Below, one piece after another: positions 37,299 to 46,833 of a DNA stretch of 64,000 bases. Below the pieces are notes generated by a model that did not search any database, was not told the DNA's origin, and was given only the letters and a program-made list of their open reading frames with translations. The DNA lies in NCBI GenBank assembly GCA_012838135.1, contig DUPV01000015.1:32423-96422 (forward strand), read 5' to 3'. Position 1 is the stretch's first letter; each line of letters begins with the position of its first letter. Made by a program: the position numbers and the translations under genes. The DNA is from Clostridiaceae bacterium. Its GTDB lineage: Bacteria > Bacillota > Clostridia > Saccharofermentanales > DTU023.

Positions 37299-38976
37299 CA
37301 CTCAATCTTCACTTGAATCCGGTAAAAAAACTAAAATGACTTTGGGTAAAATTTTATTATTAGCTTGGCAACCGCTTTTTCTGCTAATCGGCTCGGAAAT
37401 CATTTTACAACTAGTCAGTATCACACTTTCTTTTTACATTAAAGATATCTTTGATGCCGCAGTGGCCGGGAATACCGAAATTATCATTGCCAAAGCTCCA
37501 ACTTTTATCATTCTGGTATGCGGGATTTTTCCGTTTAATACATGGTTATCTTATATCAGAGCCATGTTTGTCAAAAAATCCTCAACTATTCTTAAGCAAC
37601 GTTATCTGAAAAGAGTTTTTAACAAAAACATCAATGAATTTCAAAGCTCAGGTATTGCCGGATATATTAACGATATTACGAATAATTCCAATACTTTGGA
37701 AGAAAAGTATTTTCAGCAAATGACCGTCGTGATTATGTCGGTTACGGCATTTTTCGGTTCATTGGCAATCATCATCAGTGTTAAATGGCAAACTCTGATT
37801 TTTGTAGTTCCGAGTTTAGGGTTTTTGTTATTTTTCATGTATAAAACCGGCAATCTGCTCAAAAAACCTGAACTGAAGAAAGCAAGTTATTTGAAGGAAT
37901 ATACCCGCTATGCCAAAGAATCATTGTCCGCTTTCCGCATCGTAAAAAGTTTTCAATTGGAGAAAAGAATTCTCCGGGATTTTGATCAACGCAGTAAAGA
38001 TGTGCAGGATAAAGGATACGAGATTGAAAAACGTGCTACCTACCTGCAAGCAATGAATCAATTAATAAGCGGTGCGGTTGTTCTGTTCGGTTTATTGGTC
38101 GGAGTTCGTGCGGTAGCTGCAGGCGCTGTATCAATCGGTGTTTTGTTTGTTTTAGTTGTAGCTGTTTCCAATCTGATTCATCCCATCTTGATGCTAAGTG
38201 ATGCATTACCGCCTATTCGTTCGGTAGAACCGATTTTTGAAAAGATGGAACAACATCTGGAAAATCAGCAAACGCAGAAAATCAACAAATCATATCCCGG
38301 CTTAAAACATCAAATCAGTTTGTCCGATGTCAGCTTTGATTATCCCGATATTCCTGTTTTGAAAAATGCCAATGCCAAGTTCAAAAAAGGCGGTAAATAT
38401 TTAATCATCGGACCTTCCGGTTCAGGAAAATCGACAATCCTCAGATTGCTGCGCAAATACTTCAATCCTGATCATGGTAAGATTATGATTGATGACTCGC
38501 AATTAAAAGAAATCGATACGGATAGCTATTACCAAAAACTTTCCAATATCGAGCAAAATATTTTCATTTTTGATGATACGATTCGCAACAATATTACTTT
38601 GTTTAAAGATGTTTCCGAAGAAAAATTACAGTCTGTTATCACAGCTGCCGGTTTAGATAATCTGCTCAATTCGCGTACTGACGGGTTGGATGACATTTTA
38701 GTCAATAACGGAGCAGATCTTTCCGGTGGCGAAAAAGCCAGAATCGCAATTGCCAGAGGACTTTTAGCAGAAGCGGATATTATGTTGCTTGACGAACCTT
38801 TTGCCAGTCTGGATGATAAAACTGCACAAAAAATCGAACAAAAATTATTGAACTTATCTGACGTTACTATCTTAAATGTTTCACATGTGGTATTTAATAC
38901 TACAAAGAATTTATATGATGACATTTTGCTTGTCAAAAATGGTCAGATCCGTGCAAAGTCTGAAGAATCAAAATAA
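37279..38976 (+). CDS. ABC exporter subunit B (membrane and ATPase domains fused)
   Basis: 565 residues from the ATG at 37279 (GCGAGG 7 bp upstream, inside the end of the preceding gene). Six-helix membrane domain then an ATPase with GPSGSGKSTILRLLR, LSGGEKARIAIARGL, MLLDEPFASLDD and NVSHVVF. Both ATP sites of the pair keep the catalytic Glu, so this is not the usual one-dead-site heterodimer. Works with the product of the overlapping gene. Confidence 0.88.
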   Translation: MTRIINNTQSSLESGKKTKMTLGKILLLAWQPLFLLIGSEIILQLVSITLSFYIKDIFDAAVAGNTEIIIAKAPTFIILVCGIFPFNTWLSYIRAMFVKKSSTILKQRYLKRVFNKNINEFQSSGIAGYINDITNNSNTLEEKYFQQMTVVIMSVTAFFGSLAIIISVKWQTLIFVVPSLGFLLFFMYKTGNLLKKPELKKASYLKEYTRYAKESLSAFRIVKSFQLEKRILRDFDQRSKDVQDKGYEIEKRATYLQAMNQLISGAVVLFGLLVGVRAVAAGAVSIGVLFVLVVAVSNLIHPILMLSDALPPIRSVEPIFEKMEQHLENQQTQKINKSYPGLKHQISLSDVSFDYPDIPVLKNANAKFKKGGKYLIIGPSGSGKSTILRLLRKYFNPDHGKIMIDDSQLKEIDTDSYYQKLSNIEQNIFIFDDTIRNNITLFKDVSEEKLQSVITAAGLDNLLNSRTDGLDDILVNNGADLSGGEKARIAIARGLLAEADIMLLDEPFASLDDKTAQKIEQKLLNLSDVTILNVSHVVFNTTKNLYDDILLVKNGQIRAKSEESK

Positions 38977-39155
38977 GAATTCGAATAAGACCGGGACAGG
39001 GACGGAATAAAATCAGAAAATATAAGTAAATATTAAATATTACATAGACCTTTCTTTTTTAACACGAAATTATGATAAGCTAAATAATAAATTAAGGTAC
39101 TGTTATGTAAAGATGAAGAGATCTGAAAAGCAAAATTAATTTTTAAGAGGTAGAC

Positions 39156-39890
39156 ATGAAAACAAAAATATTTGCCCATCGAGGAAATGCAATTCTTGAA
39201 CCGGAAAATACCATGGATGCTTTTCAATCAGCACTGGACTTGAATGTTGAAGGGCTTGAATTAGACATCCATAAAACTCAAGACGGAAAAATCATTGTGA
39301 CACACGATGAGAATCTGCAAAGAGTTACCAATGTAGATTTGAACATCAAAGATGCTTCTTATGATCAAATTAAACAGCTCAATGCGGCAGCCTTTATGAA
39401 TAACGGGCGCAATTCTTACGTGCCGTTGCTGGCAGAAGTGCTGGATTTAATTAAGGGAAAAGATACTCTCTTAAATATTGAATTAAAAAATGCTCAGGTT
39501 TTGTATTCTGAATTAGAAGAGGATGTTTTGAATTTAGTTCGTGAATTCGATCTGGAAGAAAGAATTATTTTTTCTTCTTTCAACCATTATTCCATCATGA
39601 AATTTCATTTATTAGGCACAATTGCCGAATTAGCTTTTCTCTATATGGAGGGCTTATTCAAACCATGGAAATATGCCAAAAAAAATCGTATCCATGGCTT
39701 ACATCCTTTCTTTCCGAATTTGATCATACCGGACTATGTAAAATATTCTCACAAAAAAAAGGTTAAGGTAAGACCCTGGACTGTAGATGATCCTCAGCAA
39801 ATGACTCAAATAATCACATTAGGAGTTGACGGTTTAATTACTAATGATCCAAAAACCGCTTTGGAAATTAGAGAAAACATCAATGGCTAA
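39156..39890 (+). CDS. Glycerophosphodiester phosphodiesterase
   Basis: 244 residues, cytoplasmic (no signal). Hydrolyses glycerophosphodiesters to glycerol-3-phosphate and an alcohol. Catalytic motifs FAHRGNAILEPENTMDAF, LELDIHKTQDG and VTHDENLQRVTN at the N-terminus, KVRPWTVDDPQQM and GVDGLITNDP at the C-terminus. AAGAGG ribosome site. About 70 bp before the MFS gene. Confidence 0.94.
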   Translation: MKTKIFAHRGNAILEPENTMDAFQSALDLNVEGLELDIHKTQDGKIIVTHDENLQRVTNVDLNIKDASYDQIKQLNAAAFMNNGRNSYVPLLAEVLDLIKGKDTLLNIELKNAQVLYSELEEDVLNLVREFDLEERIIFSSFNHYSIMKFHLLGTIAELAFLYMEGLFKPWKYAKKNRIHGLHPFFPNLIIPDYVKYSHKKKVKVRPWTVDDPQQMTQIITLGVDGLITNDPKTALEIRENING

Positions 39891-39962
39891 ATTCCGGATT
39901 TAGTAGTTAAATTAAACATTATCAATGAATATTTTTCAGATTTTGAATTAGAAGGAACTTCA

Positions 39963-41234
39963 ATGGGTAATTTTTCAGATAAAAAACAAACAAATAAAAA
40001 GCATGCAAATGATTCTTCGAAATTGAATTACGGCAAAACCTTTTTAATCGGAACCGGTTTTTTCGCCTCATCATTACTCTGGTCAATATATAACAGTTTT
40101 GTACCGTTAATTTTGAAAGATTTTATTACATCTTCTACCGTAATCGGTCTGATTATGACAATTGATAATGCTTTCGGTGTAATCTTTCAACCTCTGTTCG
40201 GCTCATTAAGCGATCGAACCCGAACCAGATTCGGTAAACGCATGCCATTCATTATGATTGCGGCACCGCTTTGCTCCGTCTTGTTCTTTTTTATTCCGCA
40301 GATGCCTTCCCTCTTTACCTTGATGTTTATAGTTATCATCTTCAACTTCGGTATGTCTGTCTGGCGTGCACCGATAGTGGCATTAATGCCTGATTTAACT
40401 CCCAGCCAACATTGGTCTAAAGCCAACGGCGTAATCAACCTGATGGGAGGAGTCGCCAGTATTATCGCATTTTTAATCGGTGGAAAAATTGCAAACAGTT
40501 ACGGTCGGTCAGCAACTTTCGGTATGGGCAGTGTTGTTATGCTTGTGGCTGTATTTACCCTATTTCTTTTTGTCAAAGAACCGGTTGCCAAATCTCCTTT
40601 TACATCTTCAGACAAATCGGAAGATGATAAAAAGTCGGTCAGTTTAAGCGCATTTAAAGAATTACCGGCAAAACAAAAACACAATTTGCTTTATCTGCTT
40701 TTCGCAATATTCTTCTGGTTTTGCGGTTACAATGCAGTTGAAACATTTTTCACTACCTTTGCCGTAGAGAATTTAGGTTTAGCGGAAGGTTCAGCTTCAA
40801 TGCTTTTAGCTTTCTTCTCCGTATCCTTTGTTGCTTTCGCAATTCCATCCGGTTTTATTGCAACTAAAATCGGTCGTCGCAAAAGTATCATAATCGGTTT
40901 GATTGGTATAATCGCTGTCTTCATCCCGATTTTATTCCTGATGAATTTAATGGCTCTGCGAATTCTTTTGTTACTTGGTGGTTTCTTTTGGGCTTTGATC
41001 AATATCAATTCATTACCGATGGTTCTGGAAATCGGAAAAGAATCTGAAATCGGTACTTACACAGGCTACTATTATTTCTTCTCATTCAGTGCAAGTATTG
41101 TCAGTCCGATTCTCTTTGGCTTGATTCGCGACTTAACTCAAAATTATGCAACCTTGTTTATTTATGCAACGATCGCATTCGCTTTGGCATTACTCAGTAT
41201 CAGTCGAACTCGTTTAGCAAAGAACAATTCGTAA
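39963..41234 (+). CDS. MFS transporter, sugar-type (SLC45/GPH-like)
   Basis: 423 residues, twelve predicted helices. QPLFGSLSDRTRTRFGKRMPFI matches the loop 2-3 motif of SLC45/sucrose-type and GPH symporters, and ATKIGRRKS is the mirrored motif in the second half. Likely imports a sugar or glycoside with a cation, but the substrate is not visible. Good AAGGAAC site. It may be expressed with the phosphodiesterase. Confidence 0.85.
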   Translation: MGNFSDKKQTNKKHANDSSKLNYGKTFLIGTGFFASSLLWSIYNSFVPLILKDFITSSTVIGLIMTIDNAFGVIFQPLFGSLSDRTRTRFGKRMPFIMIAAPLCSVLFFFIPQMPSLFTLMFIVIIFNFGMSVWRAPIVALMPDLTPSQHWSKANGVINLMGGVASIIAFLIGGKIANSYGRSATFGMGSVVMLVAVFTLFLFVKEPVAKSPFTSSDKSEDDKKSVSLSAFKELPAKQKHNLLYLLFAIFFWFCGYNAVETFFTTFAVENLGLAEGSASMLLAFFSVSFVAFAIPSGFIATKIGRRKSIIIGLIGIIAVFIPILFLMNLMALRILLLLGGFFWALININSLPMVLEIGKESEIGTYTGYYYFFSFSASIVSPILFGLIRDLTQNYATLFIYATIAFALALLSISRTRLAKNNS

Positions 41235-41390
41235 AATAGTAACAGCGTTACAACTTATTGTTCTCCTGCTGTAGAAAAAACCGGAGTCAGATCTTAACTT
41301 GTTTATTTCATTATTATTGATATAATCTAAATACAAATCTTGTTTAATTTACTTCAAATACTTTCAACTTTTAGGTGGAGGTATTTTTTT

Positions 41391-42017
41391 ATGGAAAACA
41401 ATTACAAAATAATCCATGAACAGCCCAGCTTGCATTTTTCAATTTGTAGTTCGAATAAAGAACTATTTCTTAAGTTTGAACAAATTCTCAAAAAAGACGG
41501 AATGATCGGAATACCTGATTTACAAGGCAATTTACATTATATTGTTGATGCACGCAAAGGATTTTTTACTGCTTACAGTAAAGTCAAACAGACAACTTTG
41601 GAATTGATGGAGCAAAAATTCGAACAAAATGAAAATAGAATTTTGAATTATGAAGAGATTGCTGACACACTAATTACAAAATATGAATTTGACAGAAGCT
41701 TAATCGGTACAAAATTTATTAGCTATATGATAGTTCATTGCTTACTCGATAAATCATTAATGGTTTCATTATCAAAAAAACTTTATCCGGCTATTGCTGA
41801 GATCTTTTCCAGTACCGTAGATAAAGTATGTTATAGTACCCGCTATACATTACGCAAAGTTGAATTATTAGAAAAAAAGCAGCGGCAAGAAAAAATCAGC
41901 AAAGAATATCTGTTACCTGAAAATGCATCGTATAGCAATGGTGTCGTCTTGCATAAATTGATTAACGAAGGCGAACTGATGTCGCAAAAAAATCAGTCAA
42001 CAGATACCTGCAATTAA
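41391..42017 (+). CDS. Spo0A-C-like DNA-binding protein without receiver domain
   Basis: 208 residues from the ATG at 41391 (GGTGGAGG upstream; the longer reading to 41340 lacks a site). Residues ~105-170 (GTKFISYMIVHCLLDKSLMV...LSKKLYPAIAEIFSSTVDKVCYSTRYTL) align with the Spo0A C-terminal DNA-binding domain, especially LYPxIAxxFxxTxxxV, its recognition region. The first ~75 residues (IGIPDLQGNLHYIVDARKG) are not a phospho-acceptor receiver: no Asp pocket is seen. So it is probably a phosphorylation-independent regulator. Alone on the plus strand, converging with HU. Confidence 0.7.
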   Translation: MENNYKIIHEQPSLHFSICSSNKELFLKFEQILKKDGMIGIPDLQGNLHYIVDARKGFFTAYSKVKQTTLELMEQKFEQNENRILNYEEIADTLITKYEFDRSLIGTKFISYMIVHCLLDKSLMVSLSKKLYPAIAEIFSSTVDKVCYSTRYTLRKVELLEKKQRQEKISKEYLLPENASYSNGVVLHKLINEGELMSQKNQSTDTCN

Positions 42018-42123
42018 TACACGGAAATAAATTACCTCAAAAATCGAAGCTCAGCAAAATTGAAATTTGCATTACCCAATGTCTGAGTTAAAACTCTGAT
42101 GCAAATTAGCCTTTTTGTCTGAC

Positions 42124-42157
42124 GAAAAAAGGCTATCGATTATAAAACGACAGCCTT
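42124..42157 (-). terminator. Rho-independent terminator of the HU gene
   Basis: On the minus strand AAGGCT-G-TCG, loop TTTTATAAT, CGA-T-AGCCTT, followed by TTTTTT (42130-42125), about 25 bp after the HU stop. Stem plus U-run is a textbook intrinsic terminator. Confidence 0.8.
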
Positions 42158-42180
42158 GTAAAGTAAAAAGATACAAAAGA

Positions 42181-42456
42181 TTAAGAATTAATGCGATCTT
42201 TTAAGTTTTTGCCAGCTTTAAAAGCAGGTGATTTTGATGCCGGGATTTTAATAGGTTCTTTTGTAGCAGGATTTCTGCCCATACGTTCTGCACGATGACG
42301 AACCTCAAAAGTACCAAAACCTACTAAAGTAACTTTTTCTTCTTTTTCAAGTTCTTCAGTTATTGTTTCTAAAATAGCATTTACTGCTTTTTGGCTATCT
42401 TTTTTGCTTAAGAGTGTTTTCTCTGCAACTGCAGCAATTAATTCTGTTTTATTCAT
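42181..42456 (-). CDS. hup: HU-family nucleoid DNA-binding protein
   Basis: 91 residues from the ATG at 42456 (AAAAGGAGG upstream); the frame is open further but upstream sequence is not protein-like. [38 protein letters not shown] and [18 protein letters not shown] cover the whole HU fold including the DNA-binding beta arm. Compacts DNA as a dimer. Confidence 0.96.
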   Translation of the reverse strand: MNKTELIAAVAEKTLLSKKDSQKAVNAILETITEELEKEEKVTLVGFGTFEVRHRAERMGRNPATKEPIKIPASKSPAFKAGKNLKDRINS

Positions 42457-42625
42457 AGGAGCCTCCTTTTTTATAATGCAATCAGTATTATGCTTTGTTT
42501 TGTAGGAATTTGTCAATAGTAAAATAGCTAAAGATAGTGTCGGTAAGTTGTAAAACCAACTGAATTTCATATTATTTTGACTTACAACTTGCCCTCACCC
42601 GGAATATTTATATTTCTCGTCATTA

Positions 42626-42671
42626 AAATCAATTATCTCTAGAATATTCTTAAGAATGAAGGAGTAAAAAC
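42626..42671 (+). repeat. 46-bp duplicate of the mnmA leader
   Basis: 41 of 46 positions match 52522-52567 directly upstream of mnmA, including the shared core ATCTCTAGAATATTCTT and GGAGTAAAAAC ribosome-site region. Here the leader is joined to a cca fragment instead of mnmA. Confidence 0.85.
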
Positions 42672-42679
42672 ATCCGGAG

Positions 42680-42766
42680 ATTGACGGTTATAATATAATG
42701 GCACTCGGGTTAAAAGGACCTCAGACAGGTCAAGCCTTAAATCAAATTTTCAGCATTACTTATTGA
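42680..42766 (+). pseudogene. cca: C-terminal fragment of tRNA CCA nucleotidyltransferase
   Basis: The frame from 42680 reads IDGYNIMALGLKGPQTGQAL then NQIFSITY and a stop. That is the extreme C-terminal motif of bacterial CCA-adding enzymes (pattern: G.DL.ALG.KGP.IG..L). Nothing of the catalytic head is present; the fragment is fused behind the duplicated mnmA-type leader and its stop overlaps the end of uxaC on the other strand. Confidence 0.65.
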
Positions 42767-44178
42767 CTTAACAAACTTTTATTAAACATCATTTCATTAA
42801 TATTATTATAGCAAATATCTTGCACAATATTGCCTGCAAATTCATAATTGGCAGGATATTCGCCTTGATCAATCAGCCCGCCTAAAAAGTCACAGAGTAT
42901 TCTGCGAAAATACTCATGTCGCGGAAAAGATAAAAAGGATCTTGAATCGGTTACCATACCGACAAAAGTAGAAATCAGACCATTATTGGCAAATGCTTCC
43001 ATTTGATTGAGCATCCCTCTTTTATTATCCAAAAACCACCAAGCAGAGCCTAACTGCAATTTAGCCTTAACGCCGCCACCTTGAAAGTTTGCGATCATGG
43101 TCGCCAGCATATCGTTTTCTTTACCGTTCAGACAATAAATTATGGTGTAAGGCACTTTGTTTGCTAAATCAAGCTCGTTCAATAAGCCCGACAATTGAGC
43201 CGCATAATTGAAATCATCCATTGAATCATAACCTTTATCAGGTCCTAAAAGTTCATACATCCGCCGAGAATTGTTGCGAATTGCGCCAATATGCAATTGC
43301 ATGATAAAGCCATGATCAAAATACGCGTTCCCCAAGAAAGATAGTAAATATCCTTTATAACTTCTTCTTTCACTTGAACTTAAGCCTTCACCGCGCAAAG
43401 CTTTTTGCAAGACCTGATTCGCCTTATCAGAAGAAGCTTCTGAAAACAATTCAGCATCTAAACTGTGATCACTTATCCTGCAACCGGCGGCAGCAAAAAA
43501 TTCTATCCGGCTCAGCAAAGCATTCTCTAAATCGGTAATATTTTCGATTTTTGTCAGTCCTGCACTTAATGCTAACTTTGATATATAATCGACAAAATCC
43601 GGTTTTTCAATTGCCATGGCCCGCTCCGGTCTGAATGTCGGCAAGACTTTAATTGAAAACCCTTCATCCCGCATCGCCAGATGATACTTCAAATCGGAAG
43701 TCGGATCATCTGTAGTACACAATACTTTAACATTCATACGTAACAAAAGGTTTCTCACGGAAAACTCCGGCGACTTGAGCATTTCATTACATTCGGCATA
43801 AATCCGAGCAGCAGTTTTTTCGGAAAGAAGATCTGTAATACCGAAATATCTTGCCAGTTCCATATGCGTCCAATGGAAAATCGGATTGCCGATGGTATAA
43901 GGCATCATCCTGGCAAAAGCCAGAAACTTATCATAGGGAGCCGCATTTCCGGTTACTTGATCTTCGGTAATTCCGAAAGCACGCATCAAACGCCATTTAT
44001 AATGATCTCCGCCTAACCACAAATCAGAAATATCAGAAAACTGTTTATCTTCATAAATTTCTTGTGGCTCTAAATGATTATGGAAATCAATGATCGGCAT
44101 TTTTTCTGCATATTGATAATAGAGAATGGCTGCCGATTGTGAATTTAGCATAAAATCTTCATCTAAAAATTTTTTCAT
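42760..44178 (-). CDS. uxaC: Glucuronate isomerase
   Basis: 472 residues from the ATG at 44178 (TTGGAG upstream). Converts D-glucuronate to D-fructuronate. IIDFHNHLEPQEIYE near residue 30 gives the HxH metal site of the amidohydrolase-like fold, LCTTDDPTSDLKYH and MLATMIANFQGGG are family-specific. Last gene of the glucuronide run in transcription order, 164 bp after kdgK. Confidence 0.96.
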   Translation of the reverse strand: MKKFLDEDFMLNSQSAAILYYQYAEKMPIIDFHNHLEPQEIYEDKQFSDISDLWLGGDHYKWRLMRAFGITEDQVTGNAAPYDKFLAFARMMPYTIGNPIFHWTHMELARYFGITDLLSEKTAARIYAECNEMLKSPEFSVRNLLLRMNVKVLCTTDDPTSDLKYHLAMRDEGFSIKVLPTFRPERAMAIEKPDFVDYISKLALSAGLTKIENITDLENALLSRIEFFAAAGCRISDHSLDAELFSEASSDKANQVLQKALRGEGLSSSERRSYKGYLLSFLGNAYFDHGFIMQLHIGAIRNNSRRMYELLGPDKGYDSMDDFNYAAQLSGLLNELDLANKVPYTIIYCLNGKENDMLATMIANFQGGGVKAKLQLGSAWWFLDNKRGMLNQMEAFANNGLISTFVGMVTDSRSFLSFPRHEYFRRILCDFLGGLIDQGEYPANYEFAGNIVQDICYNNINEMMFNKSLLSQ

Positions 44179-44236
44179 GGTAACTCCAATTAAACCTTTT
44201 AAATATTTAAATATTTTGGACAAATAATAAATGTCA

Positions 44237-44297
44237 GCTAAAGCAACAGAAACTTTCAGCGCATGAAACTAATCTGTAAAATTCTCTTTGCTTTAGC
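44237..44297 (-). repeat. 10-bp inverted repeat in the kdgK-uxaC gap
   Basis: Perfect arms GCTAAAGCAA (44237-44246) and TTGCTTTAGC (44288-44297), 41 bp apart, in the 164-bp gap before uxaC. It could fold in the RNA or mark two regulator half-sites. Confidence 0.45.
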
Positions 44298-44342
44298 CGG
44301 ACTATAAATTGTAAATTAATTAAATATTTTGGGCAAAATTAT

Positions 44343-45431
44343 CTATCTGACAACTCTTGCACTGCCTCCACCCATTAGAGCTTCCACTTCTTCTTTGCGT
44401 GCCATCGTTGTATCACCCGGTGTCGTCATGGCAAGTGCACCGTGTGCAGCACCGTAATTAACTGCTATTTCAGGATCTCCGGTAGTCATTAAGCCGTAAA
44501 TTAAACCGGAAGCAAAACTGTCGCCGCCACCCACACGATCAAAAATTTCCAGATGGTCATACTGTTTGGCTTTATAAATTTCTCCGTCCGCATAGCAGAA
44601 TGCCGACCAATCATTATCTGTTGCCGTATGGACTGTACGTAAACTGTTGCCGATGACTTTGAAATTAGGATATGTATCAGACGCATTCTTCAGCATTTTG
44701 CGATAGCTGTCCAAATTGAGTTCTTTCAGGTCACCTTCAATCTCCAAGCCGAGGCAGGCGTGGAAATCTTCTTCATTACCGATCATAACATCGATATGCG
44801 GTGCTATTTCTTTGTTGACTGCCTGACAACGATCCAAACCGCCGATCGCATTCCATAATGACGGTCTGTAGTTTAAGTCATAGCTGGTTATCGTGCCGTA
44901 TTTATGTGCAGTAGTTACCGCCTCCAGGACAACTGCAGCGGAATCTTCTGATAAAGCGGCATATATTCCGCCTGTATGGAACCAACGTACACCTTCTTCG
45001 CCAAATAATTTTTCCCAATCGATCATACCTGGTTTTATTTGACTTACCGCAGTATTCGCCCGATCCGATACACCAAGTGCACCACGTACACCATAACCAC
45101 GTTCCGTAAAATTAATTCCGTTTCTCGATTTTCTGCCAATGCCGTCAAAATCCATCCATTTAATATATGAAGTATCCACTCCGCCCTGCAGTATAAAATC
45201 TTCAATTAAATAACCAATGTCATTTTTGGCCAACGCTGTAACTATACCGGTACGCATTCCGAAACAGCGACGCAAACCTCTTGCTACATTATACTCTCCG
45301 CCTCCTTCCCAGGCAGTGAATTGACGTGCAGTACGTATTCTGCCATCACCCGGATCAAGCCTTAACATAACTTCACCTAAAGAAAACTGATCATACTTAC
45401 AAGAATCACGTTCTTTAACTTTTAAATCCAT
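44343..45431 (-). CDS. kdgK: 2-dehydro-3-deoxygluconokinase (PfkB family)
   Basis: 362 residues from the ATG at 45431 (GAGAGGAATT). Phosphorylates 2-keto-3-deoxygluconate to KDPG. GEVMLRLDPGDGRIRTARQF and the catalytic PfkB motif RVGGGDSFASGLIYGL are present; the sequence belongs to the longer KdgK type common in Bacillota. It follows the eda remnant within the same transcript. An in-frame extension to 45521 runs through the eda tail and is not used. Confidence 0.9.
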   Translation of the reverse strand: MDLKVKERDSCKYDQFSLGEVMLRLDPGDGRIRTARQFTAWEGGGEYNVARGLRRCFGMRTGIVTALAKNDIGYLIEDFILQGGVDTSYIKWMDFDGIGRKSRNGINFTERGYGVRGALGVSDRANTAVSQIKPGMIDWEKLFGEEGVRWFHTGGIYAALSEDSAAVVLEAVTTAHKYGTITSYDLNYRPSLWNAIGGLDRCQAVNKEIAPHIDVMIGNEEDFHACLGLEIEGDLKELNLDSYRKMLKNASDTYPNFKVIGNSLRTVHTATDNDWSAFCYADGEIYKAKQYDHLEIFDRVGGGDSFASGLIYGLMTTGDPEIAVNYGAAHGALAMTTPGDTTMARKEEVEALMGGGSARVVR

Positions 45432-45462
45432 TGAATTCCTCTCTTTCATGTTAAAAGGTTTA

Positions 45463-45603
45463 TTATCCTCTGACTGTTTGGTAAATAACTGTAGCTTCCG
45501 CAGACAACTTGGTAATTTCATCCCAAGCTAAAGGCAAAGCTTCACTTACATCACTGAATTTAATTACCGGAATAACTCCATGACCCTCTAATAATTTATA
45601 CAT
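45463..45603 (-). pseudogene. eda: KDPG/KHG aldolase (eda) with large in-frame deletion
   Basis: A 46-codon frame starting at the TAATG overlap with uxu[21 protein letters not shown] followed by EALPLA is the N-terminal strand of KDPG aldolase. It jumps directly to WDEITKLSAEATVIYQTVRG, which matches the C-terminal helix. About 170 central residues, including the Schiff-base lysine and catalytic Glu, are missing, so no aldolase activity is possible. Start, overlap and frame remain intact, indicating a recent clean deletion or a selected short peptide. Confidence 0.75.
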
Positions 45604-46679
45604 TATACCTTGTCTCCTTTTTCTAAGGCTTCCCATAAGCCGTTGAGATATGCAATACCGAGTGCCCGGTCATACAGTCCGTAGCCTGCACGTCCTTTTT
45701 CATCCCAAATCATTCTGCCGTGATCAGGTCGGGCATATCCGTCAAATCCGGTCTCGTATAAAGCTTTTACTACTTCATACATATCTATATCACCATCGGC
45801 CGAAAGATGACTCGCTTCACGGAAACGGCGTTCACCTAAATATTTTACATTTCTCAGATGTACACAAGGTACACGATCTTTTTCACTGAAGTAACGAATC
45901 ATACCGGGAATGTCGTTATCCGGATTCGAACCGAGCGAACCCGTACAAAAACAGAGACCGTTCGCCGGGCTATCTACTAAATTCAAAATAGCTTCTAATT
46001 GTTCTTTATTATGAACAATCCGTGGTAACCCGAAAATAGGCCAAGCCGGATCATCCGGATGCACAGCCATTCTGATACCGACTTCTTCACATACCGGTAT
46101 AATGCCTTGCAAGAAATATTTAAAATTCTCCAATAACTGTTCAGGACTTACATCTTCATATAATTTCATGACACGATCCAGATCGGCTAACCGTTCAGGT
46201 TCCCAACCCGGCAAAGTAAATCCCGATGTTTCGGCAGTTTGCTTAACTATTTCCTGAGGTGTCATGCCTAAAAGTTCTTGTTCATCGTAATATAGAGAAT
46301 TTGAGCCGTCTTCCGGGATTTCTCTTGCCAGATCGGTCCGCAACCAATCAAAAACCGGCATAAAATTATACACGATTACCTTAATACCATGCTTTGCTAA
46401 ATTCCTAATTGTAGTTCTGTAATTATCAATATATTGATCTCTGGTGGGTAGTCCTAATTTTATGTCTTCATGAACATTAACCGATTCGATAATCTCCACT
46501 TCAAGACCAGCATCATTTACGTGTTTTACATAAGCAGCTATTACATCTTCAGGCCAAACTTCACCTGCGGCATATTGATCCAAAACTCCCATGATACCTG
46601 AACAATTCGGAATCTGTTTAATATACTTCAGCGGTATCGGATCATTTCCTTCTCCATACCACCTGAAAGTCATTTTCAT
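45603..46679 (-). CDS. uxuA: Mannonate dehydratase
   Basis: 358 residues from the ATG at 46679, 8 nt after AGGAGG (an ATG two codons earlier is too close). Dehydrates D-mannonate to 2-keto-3-deoxygluconate. [64 protein letters not shown] and [12 protein letters not shown] are the standard UxuA motifs with the metal-binding His/Cys/Asp. Coupled by TAATG to the eda remnant. Confidence 0.97.
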   Translation of the reverse strand: MKMTFRWYGEGNDPIPLKYIKQIPNCSGIMGVLDQYAAGEVWPEDVIAAYVKHVNDAGLEVEIIESVNVHEDIKLGLPTRDQYIDNYRTTIRNLAKHGIKVIVYNFMPVFDWLRTDLAREIPEDGSNSLYYDEQELLGMTPQEIVKQTAETSGFTLPGWEPERLADLDRVMKLYEDVSPEQLLENFKYFLQGIIPVCEEVGIRMAVHPDDPAWPIFGLPRIVHNKEQLEAILNLVDSPANGLCFCTGSLGSNPDNDIPGMIRYFSEKDRVPCVHLRNVKYLGERRFREASHLSADGDIDMYEVVKALYETGFDGYARPDHGRMIWDEKGRAGYGLYDRALGIAYLNGLWEALEKGDKV

Positions 46680-46753
46680 TAGCATATCCTCCTTTAATTA
46701 AACTTAATATTAAAATTTGCAAGTATATTACTCATAATTGTCCATTTTAAATT

Positions 46754-46783
46754 AAACTTCAGTTTTAAACTAAACTTAAGTTT
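46754..46783. promoter_or_regulatory. Two operator-like palindromes upstream of uxuA
   Basis: AAACTTCAGTTT (46754-46765) and the perfect palindrome AAACTTAAGTTT (46772-46783), 18 bp apart, in the 154-bp gap before uxuA. The spacing of about two helical turns fits two regulator dimers on one face. No regulator gene for this module is in the window. Confidence 0.5.
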
Positions 46784-46833
46784 GTTTTTTTATGTACTGT
46801 GGACTAATCAATTCTTGACAAATCAATTTCGGA

